This document shows, piece by piece, positions 61,733-64,000 of a DNA stretch of 64,000 bases. The DNA lies in the NCBI RefSeq assembly GCF_002975175.1, contig NZ_PCNZ01000015.1, positions 1-64,000 of the forward strand. Reading direction: 5' to 3'. The stretch comes from Bacillus sp. MYb209 (lineage in GTDB: Bacteria > Bacillota > Bacilli > Bacillales > Bacillaceae_G). The position numbers were made by a program, and so were the translations under genes. Below the pieces are notes generated by a model. It made no database searches and had not been told where the DNA came from. It saw only the letters and a program-made list of their open reading frames with translations. Every line of letters begins with the position of its first letter. The stretch's first letter is position 1.

Positions 61733-61826
61733 ATAAAACAAAAAAGTTTGGGAATTATAGGGATTTCGTAATACAATAACATATAGAAAGGGATAGATGG
61801 AAAAGAAAAAGTAGGGAGATTAGTTT

Positions 61827-62882
61827 ATGTTCAGAGATCTATTTGTAAATAGGACAATCATTCTTTCCTTTATCTTTGTGGGTGCTCAGTTTTTAAGAGA
61901 TAAGCCATTAAAAGAAGGATTCTCTTTTTTGCAGAAATGTTTGGTCGGTATTTTAACTGGAATATTAAGTATATTATTGATGCATTTTGGTGTACATATT
62001 GAAGATATTATGTTGGACTTACGTTATTTAGCTGTTGTTTTGGCAATTATAATTGGTGGCCCAATAGCTAGTAGTATAACAGTTGTGATCATTTTAATAA
62101 CGCGGGTATTTTTTACTGAGTATTCTTTAGCATCTGAATTGGCTTGCTATACTATCGTGGCAATAGGGATTGGTATTACCCCCATTTGGCGGATGAAGAT
62201 TTCTATATTTACAAAATGGATATGGTTTAATGTGTACAGTTTGTCTATTTTAATACTACCACTTTATATTTTATTTAAGGATCTATATGTAGTGGCATTA
62301 TATTTAATTTGTTGTATTGTAGCGGCATACATCACATTTGTAAGTACAAGTTACGTATTGCAATCGAATGAATTATTTCAAACGATGAGGCATTATGCAA
62401 CGATAGATGCATTAACGAATCTAGGAAATGTAAGGCAGTTTGATTTAGAGATGAATCGCCATATTGGTAACGAGTATATGAAAAATGATTCACTTTGTTT
62501 ATTACTTATCGATATTGATCACTTTAAGTATGTAAATGATACATACGGCCATCCTGCTGGGGATGAAGTATTAAAACAAGTAGGACGTATTTTGCTAAAG
62601 AATGCACCATTCCCAAATTTAGTCTTTCGAAAGGGTGGCGAAGAGTTTGCCCTGTTGTTACCAAAAAAGGGATTAGCATTTGGAATTCGTATAGGGGAAC
62701 AAATTCGATTAGCTGTTGAAAAGCATTCATTCCAAATGAAAAATGGAAAGAAAATTAAAATCACAGTTTCTGTCGGGATTTCAGAGTATAAAAAATCACC
62801 TGATCAATTTATTCAATCAGCGGATGATGCGTTATATTATTCAAAAAGAAATGGTAGAAACAAAGTTAGTTCAGCATCATAG
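61827..62882 (+). CDS. 5TMR-LYT diguanylate cyclase
   Basis: 351 aa. The N-terminal membrane sensor (about 1-185) is of the 5TMR-LYT type seen in LytS (LRYLAVVLAIIIGGPIASSI). The GGDEF domain (about 190-350) has an intact GGEEF site and DIDHFKYVNDTYGHPAGD, so it should make c-di-GMP. The residues before GGEEF (NLVFRK) lack the RxxD inhibitory site. It shares its input domain with the LytS of this window. It is monocistronic. Confidence 0.93.
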   Translation: MFRDLFVNRTIILSFIFVGAQFLRDKPLKEGFSFLQKCLVGILTGILSILLMHFGVHIEDIMLDLRYLAVVLAIIIGGPIASSITVVIILITRVFFTEYSLASELACYTIVAIGIGITPIWRMKISIFTKWIWFNVYSLSILILPLYILFKDLYVVALYLICCIVAAYITFVSTSYVLQSNELFQTMRHYATIDALTNLGNVRQFDLEMNRHIGNEYMKNDSLCLLLIDIDHFKYVNDTYGHPAGDEVLKQVGRILLKNAPFPNLVFRKGGEEFALLLPKKGLAFGIRIGEQIRLAVEKHSFQMKNGKKIKITVSVGISEYKKSPDQFIQSADDALYYSKRNGRNKVSSAS

Positions 62883-62919
62883 AAATTCGGGAAGTACTTT
62901 AAAACATTTCTGCAAAATA

Positions 62920-62962
62920 ATTAAAACCCACAGAACAATAAATGTTCTGTGGGTTTTAATAT
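62920..62962. terminator. Bidirectional terminator between the cyclase and pdxK
   Basis: ATTAAAACCCACAGAACA pairs with TGTTCTGTGGGTTTTAAT, 17-18 bp perfect, around a short loop. Confidence 0.88.
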
Positions 62963-62993
62963 ATGTTTAAATTTATGAATAAAAAGCTTTATG

Positions 62994-63818
62994 TTAGACA
63001 AGTTCTTTCGGTGCAACGAATTTGCGGTATGCACCGTGATGTGTTGGTCCTACATATTCGTTAATCTTAAATGAATGACGAATTGCAGCTGTGATGAATT
63101 CTTTCGCAGTTTTTACTGCTTCTTTCACAGTTTTTCCTTTTGCAAGTTCTGCTGTAATTGCAGCAGAATATGTACAACCTGCACCGTGTGTATTTGTCGT
63201 ATCAATCTTTTCTGATTCTAGAAGATCGAATGTTTCTCCGTCATATAATACATCAATAGCAGTTTCTGTTCCTAGTTTGCTACCACCTTTAATTAGTACG
63301 TATTTAGCACCTAAAACGTGGATTTTCTTTGCAGCTTCTTTCATGTCCTCAAGAGAATTAATTTTCACACCACTTAATTGGTATGCTTCAAATAAGTTTG
63401 GCGTTACAACTAATGCCTTTGGAACAAGAACGTCACGTAAGCAGTCATTTGTTTCAGAATGTAACGCTTCATCCGCTCCTTTACATACCATAACAGGATC
63501 AACTACTACATTTTCGAAATTGTGCTTTTCAATTGTTTCCGCAACCATTTCGATAATTTCTACTGATCCAAGCATACCCGTTTTTAAAGCATCTACGCCA
63601 ACGCCTTCAATTGTTGTTTCTAATTGTGGTTTTAATGTAGAAGCTGCGATTGGGAATACGTTATGTGCCCAACCGTTATGTGGGTCCATTGTTACGATTG
63701 TCGTAAGTGATGTCATCCCATATACGCCAAGTTCTTGGAATGTTTTTAAATCTGCTTGTATACCAGCACCGCCACTTGTATCAGAACCAGCGATTGTAAG
63801 TGCTTTATTTAATGTCAT
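62994..63818 (-). CDS. pdxK: Pyridoxine/pyridoxal kinase, ThiD-like
   Basis: 274-aa ribokinase-fold kinase. It has GSDTSGGAGIQADLKTFQE near the N-terminus, GVDALKTGML, DPVMVCKG and the anion-hole/catalytic motif THGAGCTYSAA. The sequence is very close to B. subtilis PdxK, a ThiD-like enzyme that phosphorylates vitamin B6 forms (and hydroxymethylpyrimidine). No thiamine genes or TPP riboswitch are adjacent, which favours the B6 salvage role. GGGGGCTTTC precedes the ATG. Confidence 0.92.
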   Translation of the reverse strand: MTLNKALTIAGSDTSGGAGIQADLKTFQELGVYGMTSLTTIVTMDPHNGWAHNVFPIAASTLKPQLETTIEGVGVDALKTGMLGSVEIIEMVAETIEKHNFENVVVDPVMVCKGADEALHSETNDCLRDVLVPKALVVTPNLFEAYQLSGVKINSLEDMKEAAKKIHVLGAKYVLIKGGSKLGTETAIDVLYDGETFDLLESEKIDTTNTHGAGCTYSAAITAELAKGKTVKEAVKTAKEFITAAIRHSFKINEYVGPTHHGAYRKFVAPKELV

Positions 63819-63952
63819 TATGAAAGCCCCCTCAAGTGATATAATGAAAACTATGTTTTCACTATTATATCAATGTTACGAATAAGTACAAAGTGAAAAG
63901 TAGATGATTTATGTTAAGTACTATTTAAAATCTTGTATGTAGGAGACGAATT

Positions 63953-64000
63953 ATGTTTCAAGAGAATCGTACAAATGAATTAGTTATATTGAAAGAGATT
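63953..64000 (+). CDS. Start of an unidentified gene, cut by the window end
   Basis: ATG 63953 follows AGGAGAC at good spacing and the frame stays open for 16 codons (MFQENRTNELVILKEI) to the end of the window. Divergent from pdxK. Too short to identify. Confidence 0.55.
   Translation, partial: MFQENRTNELVILKEI

Noticed and set aside
63091-63885. 264-codon open frame antisense to pdxK
   Set aside because: Shadow of a well-supported pdxK with a Ser/Phe-rich translation and no ribosome site.

Overview
The window is chromosomal DNA from a member of the Bacillus cereus group. It is AT-rich and low-GC Gram-positive in style, with strong GGAGG-type ribosome binding sites and GTG/TTG starts. The walRKHIJ-htrC-rlmH block is the one that lies close to the replication origin in Bacillus. 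A bacterial nitric oxide synthase, LytST-LrgAB, a CsbB/YfhO pair and bcr1-type repeats all fit that group. I cannot name the strain. Nothing looks like a prophage, plasmid, complete insertion sequence or CRISPR array. The interest lies in the regulatory DNA, the origin-associated sites and several decayed genes.

Layout. 0-0.3 kb: the end of a tRNA cluster (Asp, Phe). 0.45-8 kb: walR-walK-walH-walI-walJ-htrC, a CxxH/CxxC small protein and rlmH, with six DnaA-box-like sequences packed just before rlmH. 8-18 kb: mixed housekeeping and accessory genes (a BNR-repeat membrane protein, an orphan radical SAM protein, pepF, guaC, an acyltransferase, dbpA, DUF1836, hemolysin III). 18-24.4 kb: galE beside a truncated pelG (apparent remnant of a Pel polysaccharide locus), a UreI-type channel, an epimerase with a disturbed 3' end, and nos. 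24.7-32.9 kb: a BCCT transporter, the last 67 codons or so of a lost MFS transporter, lytST-lrgAB, an AI-2E-type exporter and msrAB. 32.9-40.5 kb: an RND pump with a TetR regulator, an ABC-F protein, and a TetR/epimerase pair with duplicated operators.

40.5-57 kb is a surface-glycan region: a CsbB-like glycosyltransferase with YfhO, a Wzx-type flippase, GT2 enzymes with a DUF2304 partner, a GT-C-like protein, a Wzy/ligase-like protein, a GT4 enzyme and a TagA/WecG-family enzyme. It is interrupted by a thioesterase, a broken hemAT and a TRIC-type channel. 57-64 kb holds niaP flanked by bcr1-type repeats, an orphan LytTR regulator with a degenerate receiver next to cstA-ybdD, a parS-like palindrome, a 5TMR-LYT diguanylate cyclase, pdxK, and the start of one more gene.

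How the parts fit. Two transport systems of the kind tied to pyruvate in other bacteria (LrgAB/PftAB and CstA/BtsT) lie about 30 kb apart. Each has a LytTR regulator beside it, and the LytS-type membrane input domain occurs twice, once on a histidine kinase and once on a diguanylate cyclase. The DnaA-box cluster and the parS-like site fit an origin-proximal position. Three loci (pelG, an MFS gene, hemAT) are visibly decaying.
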